Below, piece by piece: positions 25,790-35,430 of a stretch of DNA of 64,000 nt. The DNA comes from CAYLPU01 sp964385635. Its GTDB lineage: Bacteria > Chloroflexota > Anaerolineae > B4-G1. The DNA is taken from the NCBI GenBank assembly GCA_964385635.1, contig CAYLPU010000015.1, positions 3,924 to 67,923 on the forward strand, in the 5' to 3' direction. A program made the position numbers and the translations under genes. The notes under the pieces were generated by a model, which was given only the letters and a program-made list of their open reading frames with translations, was not told the origin of the DNA and made no database searches. Positions within the stretch are counted from its first letter, which is position 1. Every line of letters begins with the position of its first letter.

Positions 25790-26320
25790 ATGCAAGTGCG
25801 CCCGGCGTGGCCGAGAGATCTGGAAGCGTGTGGTGCGCTGGATCATTCCTACACCACCGATCGCGTCTGGCAGATGGAGACGCGGGAGAAAGACGATGCG
25901 CTGACGATCACCTTCCGGGTGGTGCGTCTGCCCCGTGAGATCCGGGTCGACTACCTGCGCCAGGGTGAGGATCTGCGGGCGGGGTGGCAGCGGCGCGATG
26001 GTTTTCTGGTAGCAGCGGAAGGGGGGCACGTTTATGGTTACGTGGCGTTGTCCGCCCGGGTTGAGTACGGCATTGCCTGGGTGGATGACCTGATTGTGGA
26101 CCGGCCCTGGCGGCGGCGCGGCATAGGTACGGCGCTGTTGCGGGCCGCTGCTCAATGGGGGTGCGATCACGACCTGGTGCGGCTGGTGGTCGGAATGCAG
26201 ACCAAGAACTACTCGGCTATCCGATTCTGTCGGTCGCGAGGTTTGGCTTTTTGCGGCTACAACGACCATTATTGGCCAACGCAGGACATTGTGTTGTTCT
26301 TTGGAGAATCATTGCGCTAG
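25790..26320 (+). CDS. GNAT N-acetyltransferase
   Basis: A 176-residue protein with the acetyl-CoA loop motif RRRGIGTALLRAA after a WVDDLIVDRPW strand, and NYSAIRFCRSRGLAFCGYND near the end. The substrate is unknown. TAGGAGG sits 6 nt before ATG 25790, so this start is preferred over ATG 25784. The next gene follows after 21 nt. Confidence 0.9.
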   Translation: MQVRPAWPRDLEACGALDHSYTTDRVWQMETREKDDALTITFRVVRLPREIRVDYLRQGEDLRAGWQRRDGFLVAAEGGHVYGYVALSARVEYGIAWVDDLIVDRPWRRRGIGTALLRAAAQWGCDHDLVRLVVGMQTKNYSAIRFCRSRGLAFCGYNDHYWPTQDIVLFFGESLR

Positions 26321-26341
26321 CGTGGAGTTATAGCCAGGCTG

Positions 26342-28291
26342 ATGGGGTTCCTATCTGGGCTCGAATTACAAGAATCTCTTGAACTGATCAACGTTGTGCT
26401 TGCCTCGGGTATCGTGATTGTCTCTGGTGCCCTATTGCTTTATCTCACTATCTACAATCTTCGTAACAGTGTGGCCCGTTCGTTTGCCGCCCTGCTGGCG
26501 TGTGTGCTGATCACCTATTTCGTGGACCTGGCGCTATTCGGCGTTGAGAGCCTGGATACGGCGATCACCTGGCTGCGGTTCCAATGGGTGGGCATTGCGT
26601 TCACCCCGGCTGCCTACCTGAGTTTCTCCAATGCTCTGCTGATCACTACCGGCGCTCGAAGCAGGCTGCGAGACGTTGCCGTCCACGTCAGTTACCTGCT
26701 TAGCGGTTCTCTGTTGCTGGGTGTGGTCTTCACCGGCCTCATTACACGTGGAGGTATGCTGGCGCCTCGTGCTCCCCACTTGCTACCGGGGCCATTCTTC
26801 CCATTCTTCGTCCTTTATTTCTTCGCCGCTGTAGGTTGGGGGGCAGTCAACGTTCTGTGGGCGCGCCGTCGTTGTCTCACCTCGACGTCGCGGCGTCGAA
26901 TGGCCTACCTGGCGGCCACCTTCGCAGCGCCGGCGGCCGGGGTCTTTCCCTATCTACTCCTCACTGGCTGGCCGGCCTCCGTGCCTGGCGTGGCTCTATG
27001 GCTGCTGTTGGTGTTGGGCAACGTGGGCGTGGGGCTGATGCTGGTGCTTCTGGCCTACAGTGTGGCTTTCTTTGGCGCTCTCACTCCCGACCGAGTAGTG
27101 AAGCATCGGTTGATACGTTTCTTGCTACGCGGGCCCTTCGTCGCCACGCTGGTGGTCGTGGTCATCATTGTCGCGTCGCAGGCGGAAGGGTGGCTTGGCC
27201 TTCCGAACCGCCGCCTGATGCTCTTTGGTGTCGTTGGTGTCATCTTGTTGTTGCAGCTTGGTATCGAACTGTCCAAGCCACTGATTGACCGGGCGCTCTA
27301 CCGCCAGGATCAGCCGGAGATTGAGTGGATCCAGCAGTTGAGCAACCGGCTGCTGACGACGACGGACCTACGCCAGTTTCTGGAGAATGTGCTCACAGCG
27401 CTGTGTGACCTGTTGCGGGTGAAGACGGCCTTCGTGGTTGTCATAGACGGTGGTGTGCCCCACCTGGAGGTCGTGTGTGGGCCGTTGGAGCCAGGTGCTA
27501 CGGATAACATGCCGCCGGAGGCGTGGCAACTATCTGACGAGGCTGAACTGTCGAGGGAGCGACACATTCAACGACACGGGGGCTTGTTTGTGTGGAATGG
27601 CTACTGGTTGGCCCCTCTGCGCACCGAAGGTCAGGACGTCGTCATTGGTGTGGTGGGCATAGCCGCGCGTGCGCCCGAGCCGGACCTGAGCTCGGAGGAA
27701 CTGGCAGGGGTAGAGACGTTGCTCGCGCAGGCAGCAGCGGCGCTGGAAGACCGTCAACTTCAACAGGGTATCTTCAGCGCGCTGGAACGGATTATCCCAG
27801 AGATTGAGGATATTCAGCGTCGCCGTGGGGTGTTGCACTACGTTGGGGAACAGGCGTTCTCTGGGTTCGGTTTGGTAGAGGCCATCGAGTTCCGGCAGTG
27901 GGTCAGGGGTGCACTCAGGCATTACTGGGGCGGTCCCAAATTGACCACGAGCCCGCTCCTGTCTTTGCGCGTGGTCGAACGTGCGGCCCGGGAGCACGAT
28001 GGCAGTGCAATGAAGGGACTGCGGACTGTGCTCAAGGAGGCCGTTGAGCACTTGCGCCCCGATGGGCAGCGTCAGATGACAGCGCCGGAGTGGGTTCTGT
28101 ATAACATCCTCGAACTTAAGTTTCTCCAGGGGCGCAAGGTGCGCGAGATCGCACGGCGGTTGGCGATGAGTGAATCGGACCTGTATCGCAAGCAGCGCAT
28201 CGCGATTGAAGCAGTGGCCCAGATGTTGGCAGAGATGGAACGGGAGGAGTTGAGCAATCAGAAGGCCCATTCTGAATCGGTTGATGTTTGA
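26342..28291 (+). CDS. Membrane-bound GAF / HTH regulator
   Basis: A 649-residue protein. Residues 15-325 contain about 8 hydrophobic helices resembling the 7TM N-terminus of some sensor kinases. Residues 335-465 look like a GAF domain (LRQFLENVLTALCDLLRV ... DVVIGVVGIAAR). There is no kinase core: no H-box or HATPase motif is seen. The C-terminus instead has a sigma70-region-4-like HTH (ILELKFLQGRKVREIARRLA, then SESDLYRKQRIAIE). The layout suggests a one-component regulator tethered to the membrane that senses a ligand or membrane state and binds DNA directly. The domain calls are by eye. Confidence 0.72.
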   Translation: MGFLSGLELQESLELINVVLASGIVIVSGALLLYLTIYNLRNSVARSFAALLACVLITYFVDLALFGVESLDTAITWLRFQWVGIAFTPAAYLSFSNALLITTGARSRLRDVAVHVSYLLSGSLLLGVVFTGLITRGGMLAPRAPHLLPGPFFPFFVLYFFAAVGWGAVNVLWARRRCLTSTSRRRMAYLAATFAAPAAGVFPYLLLTGWPASVPGVALWLLLVLGNVGVGLMLVLLAYSVAFFGALTPDRVVKHRLIRFLLRGPFVATLVVVVIIVASQAEGWLGLPNRRLMLFGVVGVILLLQLGIELSKPLIDRALYRQDQPEIEWIQQLSNRLLTTTDLRQFLENVLTALCDLLRVKTAFVVVIDGGVPHLEVVCGPLEPGATDNMPPEAWQLSDEAELSRERHIQRHGGLFVWNGYWLAPLRTEGQDVVIGVVGIAARAPEPDLSSEELAGVETLLAQAAAALEDRQLQQGIFSALERIIPEIEDIQRRRGVLHYVGEQAFSGFGLVEAIEFRQWVRGALRHYWGGPKLTTSPLLSLRVVERAAREHDGSAMKGLRTVLKEAVEHLRPDGQRQMTAPEWVLYNILELKFLQGRKVREIARRLAMSESDLYRKQRIAIEAVAQMLAEMEREELSNQKAHSESVDV

Positions 28292-28316
28292 CAAGGTGTT
28301 GGCACCGCCGTATAAT
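28288..28316 (+). promoter_or_regulatory. Consensus sigma-70 promoter for the S1-protein/ftsK genes
   Basis: TTGACA, exactly 17 nt, TATAAT: a full consensus match. It overlaps the stop codon of the membrane regulator and lies 42 nt before the S1-protein start. It should be one of the strongest constitutive promoters in the window. Confidence 0.85.
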
Positions 28317-28357
28317 TAGTATACGTGTGGTGCGCGAGAATGGGAGGCGGAAGAACG

Positions 28358-29371
28358 ATGGGGCAGACAGGGGAATGGATTCCTGGGGATACGCCGCCGG
28401 ATGAGGGATACTGGAGAGCACTGTTGCGCGATGGGGAGAACGGGAGTGCGGCTCCTGGCGCTGCTCAGGTGGACCCGTGGTGTAACGAACCCCTCGGTGC
28501 TGCTGGGAGGGCGGCACCGGTGGAGGTGGTGGTCGTCGAGGACCTGTGGAGAGATGCTCGCGAGGCGATGGAGAAGGGAGAGATGCTTGAGTTGCCGGTG
28601 ATAGGGTGCAATCGCGGAGGAGTGTTGGTCGGGTGGAATGGCCTGCGTGGTTTTGTCCCTGCCTCTCACCTGGTAGATCTCTCACCCTCTCTGGTTGGTG
28701 GTGCGCGGTATGACCGGTTGCGGCGTCTCGTTGGGACACGGTTGCGCCTCAAGATCATCGAGCTGGACTCGGAACAGCGCCGGTTTGTTCTTTCCGAGCG
28801 GGCTACCTGCCTCGACGAGAGCCATCGCCGGGAATTGCTGAACAAACTCTGCCCGGGTGATATATGTCAGGGCCGCGTGACCAACCTCTGTTCCTTTGGG
28901 GTGTTCGTCGATCTGGGCGGACTGGAGGGATTGGTGCATATCTCGGAACTTTCGTGGGGGCGGGTGGACCGTCCGGGTGACGTACTTGAGCTAGGCCAGT
29001 CTGTGGAGGTGTATGTCCTCGATGTAGACCGTGGACGTGGACGTGTGGGTCTGAGCATCAGGCGTTTGCAGCTCGATCCCTGGCAGTTGGCCGAGGAGCG
29101 TTACCAGGTTGATCAGGTTATTGAGGGTGTCGTCACGCACGTGGTTGATTTCGGGGTGTTTGTGCGGGTGGAAGAGGGGCTGGAGGGGTTGATTCACGTC
29201 TCGGAACTGGCGGAGGGGAATTTTCTACACCCCCGCAATGTGGTACAGGAAGGCGACGTTGTGACCGCTCGCATCCTCAGCCTTGATAGCCAGCAGCGGC
29301 GGATGGGGTTGAGTCTTCGGCGGGCCAAGGAGTCTGTTTCCTCGGACACTTGGGTTGCTGGTGAGAACTGA
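28358..29371 (+). CDS. S1 RNA-binding-domain protein (ribosomal S1-like)
   Basis: A 337-residue protein. After about 60 low-complexity residues come a degenerate S1 domain (LPVIGCNRGGVLVGWNGLRG) and two canonical ones (GDICQGRVTNLCSFGVFVDL ... LVHISELSW and VIEGVVTHVVDFGVFVRV ... LIHVSELAEG). It is shorter than E. coli S1 (six domains) but like S1 homologues of other phyla. ATG 28358 has GGAGG 10 nt upstream; ATG 28340 is also possible. The stop codon lies inside a palindromic repeat (29366-29383). Confidence 0.88.
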   Translation: MGQTGEWIPGDTPPDEGYWRALLRDGENGSAAPGAAQVDPWCNEPLGAAGRAAPVEVVVVEDLWRDAREAMEKGEMLELPVIGCNRGGVLVGWNGLRGFVPASHLVDLSPSLVGGARYDRLRRLVGTRLRLKIIELDSEQRRFVLSERATCLDESHRRELLNKLCPGDICQGRVTNLCSFGVFVDLGGLEGLVHISELSWGRVDRPGDVLELGQSVEVYVLDVDRGRGRVGLSIRRLQLDPWQLAEERYQVDQVIEGVVTHVVDFGVFVRVEEGLEGLIHVSELAEGNFLHPRNVVQEGDVVTARILSLDSQQRRMGLSLRRAKESVSSDTWVAGEN

Positions 29372-29383
29372 AGTCGTTACTAC
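29366..29383. repeat. AACTGAAGTCGTTACTAC element supplying a stop codon
   Basis: The 18-nt word carries the TGA of the S1 gene and the spacer before ftsK. The same word forms one arm of the inverted repeat at 47088-47143. Confidence 0.7.
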
Positions 29384-29385
29384 TG

Positions 29386-31617
29386 ATGACCAAGCGGAGC
29401 AGGAAGAAGCCAAAGACCCGTTTTAACTGGCGGGCGAGCCTGACCGATCCACTGTTGCAACAGATTCTGTCCCTGGTTGTTATCGCCTTGGGTGTGATCA
29501 CGCTGTTGGCGCTGTTCCAGGTGACGACGGGACGCTGGCTGGATGCCTGGGTAGACCTGTTGCAGTACTGGTTGGGTTGGGGAGTCTTCCCGGCCGTCGT
29601 GGCCATCCTTCTGGCTGGGCTGCTGTGGTTGCAGCATCACCTGGACCGTCCAGTGAAGTGGCGGTGGAGACCCATCGTCGGCGCGGAACTGGCGTTCTTC
29701 AGTTTGTTGGCATTGACCCATGCTATTGCTGGACGGGGTGCCCCATGGGGGTTGGTAGAGGAGGGTTGGGGTGGAGGGCTGATTGGCTGGGCGATATCCA
29801 TTATGCTCTTGACCTACCTGGGCTGGCCAGCGACTGTGCTCATCCTTTTGGTGCTGCTGGCCTTAGGCCTGGGCCTGACCTTCGACATAACCTTCGCCGA
29901 CGTCAAACGGATCGCAGGTGTGGTGCGGGGAATACTCACCGGTCGGGCGAAGCGTCGTCCGGCCAGGTCTGCTACACGGCGTGAGCAACCGCGCCCATCG
30001 CAGCCCGCGCATGCCCGATCCACTTCACGCCGGGAATCTGCCCCGCGAAAGGCTGCCCTCCCGGTCCAGGCACGTCCGTCCAGGAAATCCAGTCGTGCTG
30101 TGTCGCCCCCGGCCGATGCCGAGCCTCAGGTTGCGCCAGCGGTTGCTGCTCCCTCTCGCCGGCGCCGGCGCCGGCGCAAACTCGCTCGCCCCCCGCTCGA
30201 TCTGTTGAACGAGTCCGAGGGGCCAGCCCTGACTGATAAGGAGATTCGCGAGAAGTCGCAGATTATTGAGGAAACGTTGAAGCAGTTTGGCCTGCCAGTG
30301 GAGGTCACTGAAGTGCGCGTGGGCCCCACAGTCACCCAGTTCGGTGTCTCGCCTGGCTTTGTGGAACGTTCCGGGACTGGCGGTCGGAAGGTGCGGGTGG
30401 GCCAGATTAGCGCGCTGACGGACGACCTGGCGCTGGCACTGGCGGCTTCCCGTTTGCGTGTCGAGGCTCCTGTACCCGGCCGTCCCATCGTCGGTATTGA
30501 GGTGCCTAACAGCGAGGTCCAACTGGTGGGTGTGCGCGAGGTGATGGAGACAGGCCTGTTTCGCAAACTCGATTCGCCGCTGGCTGTTGCCCTGGGACAG
30601 GACGTGGCAGGCGAGCCGGTCGTGGCCGACATGGCCACGATGCCGCATATGTTGATCGCCGGCACCACTGGATCGGGGAAGTCGGTCTGCATCAAGGCTA
30701 TCATTACCTGTCTGATCTATAACAACACACCCGATGAACTGCGCCTGGTCATGATTGATCCCAAGATGGTGGAATTGGTGCGTTTCAACGGGCTGCCACA
30801 CCTCTACGGTCGGGTGGAGGTGGACCTGGAGCGGGTGGTCAGGGTGCTGCGTTGGGTCGCGTTGGAGATGGACGATCGCTACAAGCACTTCGCTGCTGTC
30901 ACCGCACGCAATCTCGACGATTATAACCGCGTGATGAAGCGAGAGGGGGAGCCACCTCTCCCACGCATCGTCGTGCTGGTGGACGAATTGGCTGACTTGA
31001 TGATGCTGGCCCCCGATGAGGTCGAGCGCATCATCTGTCGCATCGCTCAGATGGCCCGTGCCACCGGCATCCACCTGGTTGTGGCGACCCAGCGACCGAG
31101 CGTGGACGTGGTCACAGGGCTGATCAAGGCCAACTTCCCGGCCCGTATTTCCTTCGCCACCGTCAGCCAGGTTGATTCGCGGGTGATCCTTGATACACTG
31201 GGGGCTGAGACGCTCTTGGGCAGGGGGGATATGCTCTACCTGGCGGCTGACGCGGGCTACCCGGTGCGCGTGCAGGGTTGCTTTGTCTCGGAAGAGGAAG
31301 TGGAGCGTTTGGTGGACTTCTGGCGTGAGCAGGTGGGCCCGGTCGAGGCGGAGGCTCCCTGGGAGCGGATGATGCGGCCGGGAGAGAGCGGTCGGGTCGA
31401 GAAGGATATGGACGACGAACTGTTGCAGAAGGCGATTGCGCTGGTGCGCGGTACTGGCAGTGCTTCAGCCTCGCTTCTGCAGCGACGGTTGCGCATTGGC
31501 CACCCACGCGCGGCGCGGCTGATGCAAGAGATGGAAGAAATGGGTATCATCGGCCCTCCTGAGGCGGCTGGGCGCACGCGCCGCGTGATCATTGGGGACG
31601 ATGAGGAGTATGGCTGA
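29386..31617 (+). CDS. ftsK: FtsK/SpoIIIE-family DNA translocase
   Basis: A 743-residue protein. Four transmembrane helices within residues 25-170, then a short Arg/Pro/Ala-rich linker (185-260). The alpha/beta motor domains follow with Walker A GTTGSGKS (426-433) and Walker B RIVVLVDELADLMML. The C-terminal gamma winged helix (ASLLQRRLRIGHPRAARLM) recognises KOPS-type sequences. It pumps chromosome DNA at the septum. No conventional ribosome site precedes ATG 29386. Confidence 0.95.
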   Translation: MTKRSRKKPKTRFNWRASLTDPLLQQILSLVVIALGVITLLALFQVTTGRWLDAWVDLLQYWLGWGVFPAVVAILLAGLLWLQHHLDRPVKWRWRPIVGAELAFFSLLALTHAIAGRGAPWGLVEEGWGGGLIGWAISIMLLTYLGWPATVLILLVLLALGLGLTFDITFADVKRIAGVVRGILTGRAKRRPARSATRREQPRPSQPAHARSTSRRESAPRKAALPVQARPSRKSSRAVSPPADAEPQVAPAVAAPSRRRRRRRKLARPPLDLLNESEGPALTDKEIREKSQIIEETLKQFGLPVEVTEVRVGPTVTQFGVSPGFVERSGTGGRKVRVGQISALTDDLALALAASRLRVEAPVPGRPIVGIEVPNSEVQLVGVREVMETGLFRKLDSPLAVALGQDVAGEPVVADMATMPHMLIAGTTGSGKSVCIKAIITCLIYNNTPDELRLVMIDPKMVELVRFNGLPHLYGRVEVDLERVVRVLRWVALEMDDRYKHFAAVTARNLDDYNRVMKREGEPPLPRIVVLVDELADLMMLAPDEVERIICRIAQMARATGIHLVVATQRPSVDVVTGLIKANFPARISFATVSQVDSRVILDTLGAETLLGRGDMLYLAADAGYPVRVQGCFVSEEEVERLVDFWREQVGPVEAEAPWERMMRPGESGRVEKDMDDELLQKAIALVRGTGSASASLLQRRLRIGHPRAARLMQEMEEMGIIGPPEAAGRTRRVIIGDDEEYG

Positions 31618-32191
31618 GCGGCGTGCAAACGTGTGGTTGGCAGCTTGGCGACAGGCCGTACTGGACCGTCTGCCACGTAATCGTGAAGATGCTCCGTGGC
31701 TGTGGATCCTGGCGGCCCAGGCCGAGGCCGACCTCTCCCTGGCCCGCCGGATGGCTATTGTCGAGGTTCTGGGGGATGGCCGTCCGCATCCTGCCCCCGA
31801 CCTGCAGGCGGCGGTCGAGGATCGCCTGGGGGAGGGCTGTTTCGGTGCACAGGTGGAGCAGACATTGGAGGCGGACATCGCCTCTTTGCGTGCCTGGTCG
31901 ATTCGCATCGGTTGCAGCGACACGCCGGGGGTGGGGGGCTACTATCTGAAGGATCCGATAGTGAAGGCTATGGACAAGCCGGGTTATGAGGAGCACCCTA
32001 ATCCGGTGCAGGCCCAGATCTACCGCTCGATGGGCGACGCCCGCAAGATGCGTAGCATGTTCGAGATGTTCGAATTCGCCCTCCATCAGATTGGCATCGG
32101 GACTCGTTTGCGCCACCCCGACTGGGACGACGAGCAAGTTGAGGCCGAGGTTCGCCGGTTGGTGACGGGGATTGAGCCTACGATGGGGTAA
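31610..32191 (+). CDS. Conserved protein of unknown function downstream of ftsK
   Basis: A 193-residue protein starting inside the end of ftsK (8-nt overlap), which implies coupling. I do not recognise a named family. Residues 45-110 are amphipathic helices followed by a strand pair (AIVEVLGDGRPHPAPDLQAAVE ... LRAWSIRIGC) with winged-helix character. It ends in a charged helix. There is no signal or membrane segment. Confidence 0.65.
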   Translation: MAERRANVWLAAWRQAVLDRLPRNREDAPWLWILAAQAEADLSLARRMAIVEVLGDGRPHPAPDLQAAVEDRLGEGCFGAQVEQTLEADIASLRAWSIRIGCSDTPGVGGYYLKDPIVKAMDKPGYEEHPNPVQAQIYRSMGDARKMRSMFEMFEFALHQIGIGTRLRHPDWDDEQVEAEVRRLVTGIEPTMG

Positions 32192-32249
32192 CAGCAGTTA
32201 TGGCGGATGTGCAACTGGAACAGAACCGGCAGTTCGGGGGTGTGGGAAG

Positions 32250-33065
32250 ATGAGCAAATGGTTGAAAGTGGCGTTTCTGACGGCCCTGCTGATGGGAGCG
32301 GGGTACTTCTTTGGGACAGTCTGCGAGCAGATCGGCCAGGCCTATGAGTTGGTACTTTCCCCCTCCAGGGAATTCCTGCCTCTGTTGTTGTGGTTCCTGC
32401 TGGCTCTGGGCGCTGTAGCAGTGACCGCCGGTCTGGTGGCTGCGTTGCTGCGGCCCGTGTGGGTGGGGATGATCGCCTTTGCCCTCTCCGGGCTGACCAT
32501 ACTCCTGGGCTGGCAGGTGACAGTGGTCAGCACCATACTGGTCCTGGTGCACCTTTTGGCTGCCTCCCTTTACGTCATGGGCGTGGCCAGGGAGATGAAT
32601 GAGCGGATCAGGTTCTCCGTGCGGCCCATCAGCGCAGGCCAGGGTATGTTACTGATGGGCCTTGTCTTTTTGGCCTGTGGGAGCCTATACCTCGACTACG
32701 CGGCGCACATCGAACGGGAAGGCTTCTCCATACCCGAGTCCTACATCGAGATGTATATGGAGCAAATGGAGAAGCGAATCGAGGCCCGGGTGCCAGCGGA
32801 GGAGCGCCAGGAGGCGCTGGCTGAATTCAGAGAGGAATTCCGGCGCAGCGTAGACGACTTCTTCGAGCGCACAGTGAAGCCCTATGAGCGGTATATCCCG
32901 TTGGTCTTGGCTGCCGGCTTGTTTACGCCCCTGGTGACTATCACTCGCCTGCTGGCCTGGGTGCCGGCTATAGTCCTCAGCGTTGTCTTCCCCCTGTTGG
33001 CGGCGCTGGGCATAACAAACGTGGTTAGCGAGACGCGGGAAGTGCAGAGGCTGGTCATTAGTTGA
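32250..33065 (+). CDS. Multi-pass membrane protein of unknown function
   Basis: A 271-residue protein with about seven hydrophobic helices: three to four in 1-115, one near 140, two near 215-255. A long charged amphipathic segment lies at 155-205 (EMYMEQMEKRIEARVPAEER). ATG 32250 is preceded by GGGAAG; a longer in-frame start would be unrelated sequence. No family is recognised. Confidence 0.68.
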   Translation: MSKWLKVAFLTALLMGAGYFFGTVCEQIGQAYELVLSPSREFLPLLLWFLLALGAVAVTAGLVAALLRPVWVGMIAFALSGLTILLGWQVTVVSTILVLVHLLAASLYVMGVAREMNERIRFSVRPISAGQGMLLMGLVFLACGSLYLDYAAHIEREGFSIPESYIEMYMEQMEKRIEARVPAEERQEALAEFREEFRRSVDDFFERTVKPYERYIPLVLAAGLFTPLVTITRLLAWVPAIVLSVVFPLLAALGITNVVSETREVQRLVIS

Positions 33066-33125
33066 GTTTTTCCGGCGTAATAGCGAAACGCGCACGTCGC
33101 CTGGTTGGAATGATGAGGTGAGAGA

Positions 33126-33905
33126 GTGACAGTGCTGATCGGTACCAGCGGTTTCAGTTACAAAGACTGGGTCGGGCCGGTCTACCCGCCGGATCTGCCC
33201 AAGCAGGAATGGCTCGCTTTCTACGCTAGCGAGTTCCCCACCTGCGAACTGAATTTCAGTTATTACCGTATCCCTGACGCCAGCACGTTGGACCGGATGG
33301 CGGCCAAGGTCCCCGAAGGCTTCCTCTTCTCGGTCAAGGCTTTCCGGGGCATCACCCACGAGCGAGAGGAGCCGGAGCCTCAGATGGCGCAGTTCACGGC
33401 GGCGCTGGCACCGCTGATAGATGCGGAGAAGTTCGCTTGTGTGTTGATCCAGTTCCCCTACTCCTTCCACGCCAACCGGACCAACCGAGACTATCTCAAG
33501 CGAGTGCGTGAAGGATTCGAGGACCTGCCCGCCGTGGTCGAGTTTCGCTCCTGCGATTGGATCAGCGAGCGCACCTTCGACGAACTGCGCGCGCTCAACC
33601 TGGGCTTCTGCTGTGTGGATCAGCCGCGTTTTAAGAACCTGGTGCCGCCGGTAGCGGTCGCCACCGGCCCTGTGGCCTACGTGCGGTTTCATGGGAGAAA
33701 CCGGCAAAAATGGTGGAAGCACGACGAAGCGTGGGAGCGGTATGACTACACCTACAGCGACGAGGAATTGGTGGAGTGGGTGGACAAGATCGGGCAGTTG
33801 GACGCCGAGGCGCCGCTGACGCTGGTCTATATGAACAACCACTGGCAGGGGCAGGCGGTGGGCACGGCGCGACAGTTGGGAATGTTGATGGAGGGAACGG
33901 GCTGA
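33126..33905 (+). CDS. DUF72 family protein (YecE-like)
   Basis: A 259-residue TIM-barrel-type protein with the family opening IGTSGFSYKDWVGPVYP, ELNFSYYRIP, VEFRSCDW and the C-terminal YMNNHWQGQAVGTARQL. Biochemical function is unsettled. The start is GTG 33126. Its stop overlaps the next ATG (TGATG). Confidence 0.92.
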   Translation: MTVLIGTSGFSYKDWVGPVYPPDLPKQEWLAFYASEFPTCELNFSYYRIPDASTLDRMAAKVPEGFLFSVKAFRGITHEREEPEPQMAQFTAALAPLIDAEKFACVLIQFPYSFHANRTNRDYLKRVREGFEDLPAVVEFRSCDWISERTFDELRALNLGFCCVDQPRFKNLVPPVAVATGPVAYVRFHGRNRQKWWKHDEAWERYDYTYSDEELVEWVDKIGQLDAEAPLTLVYMNNHWQGQAVGTARQLGMLMEGTG

Positions 33906-34324
33906 TGGGCAAGACGGTGCGCGTCAAGTGGGTCGAGAAGCGGCAGTTTGTTGGCACCGATGGCAGCAAGCACTCCGTCGTGATGTCCTCACAGGACGCG
34001 GGAAACGGCACCGGGATGAGCCCATCCCAGTTGCTGCTGGTGGCGCTGGGGGGCTGCACCTCCTACGACGTGGTGGATATCCTGGAGAAGAAGCGCCAGC
34101 AACTGACCGGATTGGAGGTCATCATCACTGGCGAGCAGGAGCCGGACCCGCCCTGGACCTATCGTAAGATCCACGTCCAGTACGTGGTGCGGGGCAAGGG
34201 GCTGCGCGAGAAGGCGGTGCGCGACGCGATCGAACTTTCTGAGCAGAAGTACTGTTCCGTTGGCGCGACGGTGCGCGGCGTGGCCGAGGTCACCTACGAC
34301 TATATCATCGTCGAGGAGGATTGA
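33905..34324 (+). CDS. OsmC-family protein
   Basis: A 139-residue protein with MSPSQLLLVALGGCTSYDVV (one of the two redox cysteines) and SEQKYCSVGATV (the second). Ohr/OsmC proteins reduce organic hydroperoxides with this Cys pair. It is translationally coupled to the DUF72 gene. Confidence 0.92.
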   Translation: MGKTVRVKWVEKRQFVGTDGSKHSVVMSSQDAGNGTGMSPSQLLLVALGGCTSYDVVDILEKKRQQLTGLEVIITGEQEPDPPWTYRKIHVQYVVRGKGLREKAVRDAIELSEQKYCSVGATVRGVAEVTYDYIIVEED

Positions 34325-34325
34325 C

Positions 34326-34398
34326 CGGCTGTGGGGGGCGCGATAACCGCGCCCCTACGATACGGCGGCATTGTACCCTGGGCGCGGCAACCGCGTCT
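34326..34398. repeat. GC-rich palindromic intergenic repeat
   Basis: Two related units, GGGGCGCGATAACCGCGCCC and GGGCGCGGCAACCGCGTCTC, each followed by CTAC, lie between the convergent osmC and queA genes. They may fold as terminators for both strands. Confidence 0.6.
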
Positions 34399-35430
34399 CT
34401 ACAACACCAGCATCGCGTCGCCGAAACTGTAGAAGCGGTAGCGGAGCCGGATCGCCTCGTCGTAGGCGCGGTCCAGCAGTCCCTTGCCCGCGAAGGCCGC
34501 CACCAGCATCAACAGCGTCGAGCGGGGCAGGTGAAAGTTGGTGATCAGCACGTCCACGGCGCGAAACTGGTAGCCGGGGTAGATGAACAGGTCGGTTGCC
34601 CCGTCAAAAGGCTGCACGCTTTGGGCTTTGACCGCCGCTGTCTCCAGCACGCGCACGCTCGTCGTCCCCACCGCCACTATGCGGCGCTCCTCCAGTCTGG
34701 CTCGATTCACCTGTTCGGCCACCTCCGGCCTCAGCGAGCAGTACTCGGTGTGCATGCGGTGGTCTTCGATGCGCTCCTCGCTCACCGGGCGGAAGGTGTC
34801 CAGGCCGATGTGCAGGGTGACGAAGGTGGACTGAATCCCCGCCTCCCGCAGCCGGCGCAGGAGTTCGGGCGTGAAGTGAAGGCCAGCAGTAGACGCTGCC
34901 GCCGAGCCGGGCGTGTGTGCGTAGACTGTCTGGTAGCGTTCGGCATCTGCCAGCGAGGTGTGGATGTAGGGAGGTAATGGCGTGGCACCTACCTGCTCTG
35001 CCAACGGCAGCACCGGCCGGTCGAAGGCGAGCAACCGCATCCCGCGCTCCCCCTCCTCGACCACTTTGGCCTCTGCGCCGACAGGCTGACCGTCGGGGCC
35101 GTGGAGCAGTTTCAGGCGCGTGCCCACCCTGACACGTCTGCCCCTGACCAGCGTCTCCCACGTATCGCCGGTGCGCTGCCGCAGCAGCAGTATCTCCGCC
35201 TTCCCGCCGGTCGGTTTGCGGGCAAAGAGCCGGGCTGGGATAACCCGGCTCTCGTTGTGCACCAGCAGGTCGCCCAGGCGCAAGAGTTCCGGGAGATCGC
35301 GGAAGTGGTGATGGGCAATCTCTCCGGTGCGCCGGTTCACCACCATCAAGCGGGAAGCGTCGCGGGGCTTGATGGGGGTCTGGGCGATCAGTTCGGGCGG
35401 GAGTTCGTAGTCGAACTCAGTGGTCTTCAC
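34399..35430 (-). CDS. queA: S-adenosylmethionine:tRNA ribosyltransferase-isomerase QueA
   Basis: A 343-residue enzyme of queuosine biosynthesis. Recognised by DYELPPELIAQTPIKPRDASRL, GGKAEILLLR, PPYIHTSLADAERYQTVYA, GSAAASTAGLHFT and TNFHLPRSTLLMLVAAFAG. The start is GTG 35430, overlapping the upstream gene stop (GTGA). Confidence 0.96.
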   Translation of the reverse strand: MKTTEFDYELPPELIAQTPIKPRDASRLMVVNRRTGEIAHHHFRDLPELLRLGDLLVHNESRVIPARLFARKPTGGKAEILLLRQRTGDTWETLVRGRRVRVGTRLKLLHGPDGQPVGAEAKVVEEGERGMRLLAFDRPVLPLAEQVGATPLPPYIHTSLADAERYQTVYAHTPGSAAASTAGLHFTPELLRRLREAGIQSTFVTLHIGLDTFRPVSEERIEDHRMHTEYCSLRPEVAEQVNRARLEERRIVAVGTTSVRVLETAAVKAQSVQPFDGATDLFIYPGYQFRAVDVLITNFHLPRSTLLMLVAAFAGKGLLDRAYDEAIRLRYRFYSFGDAMLVL

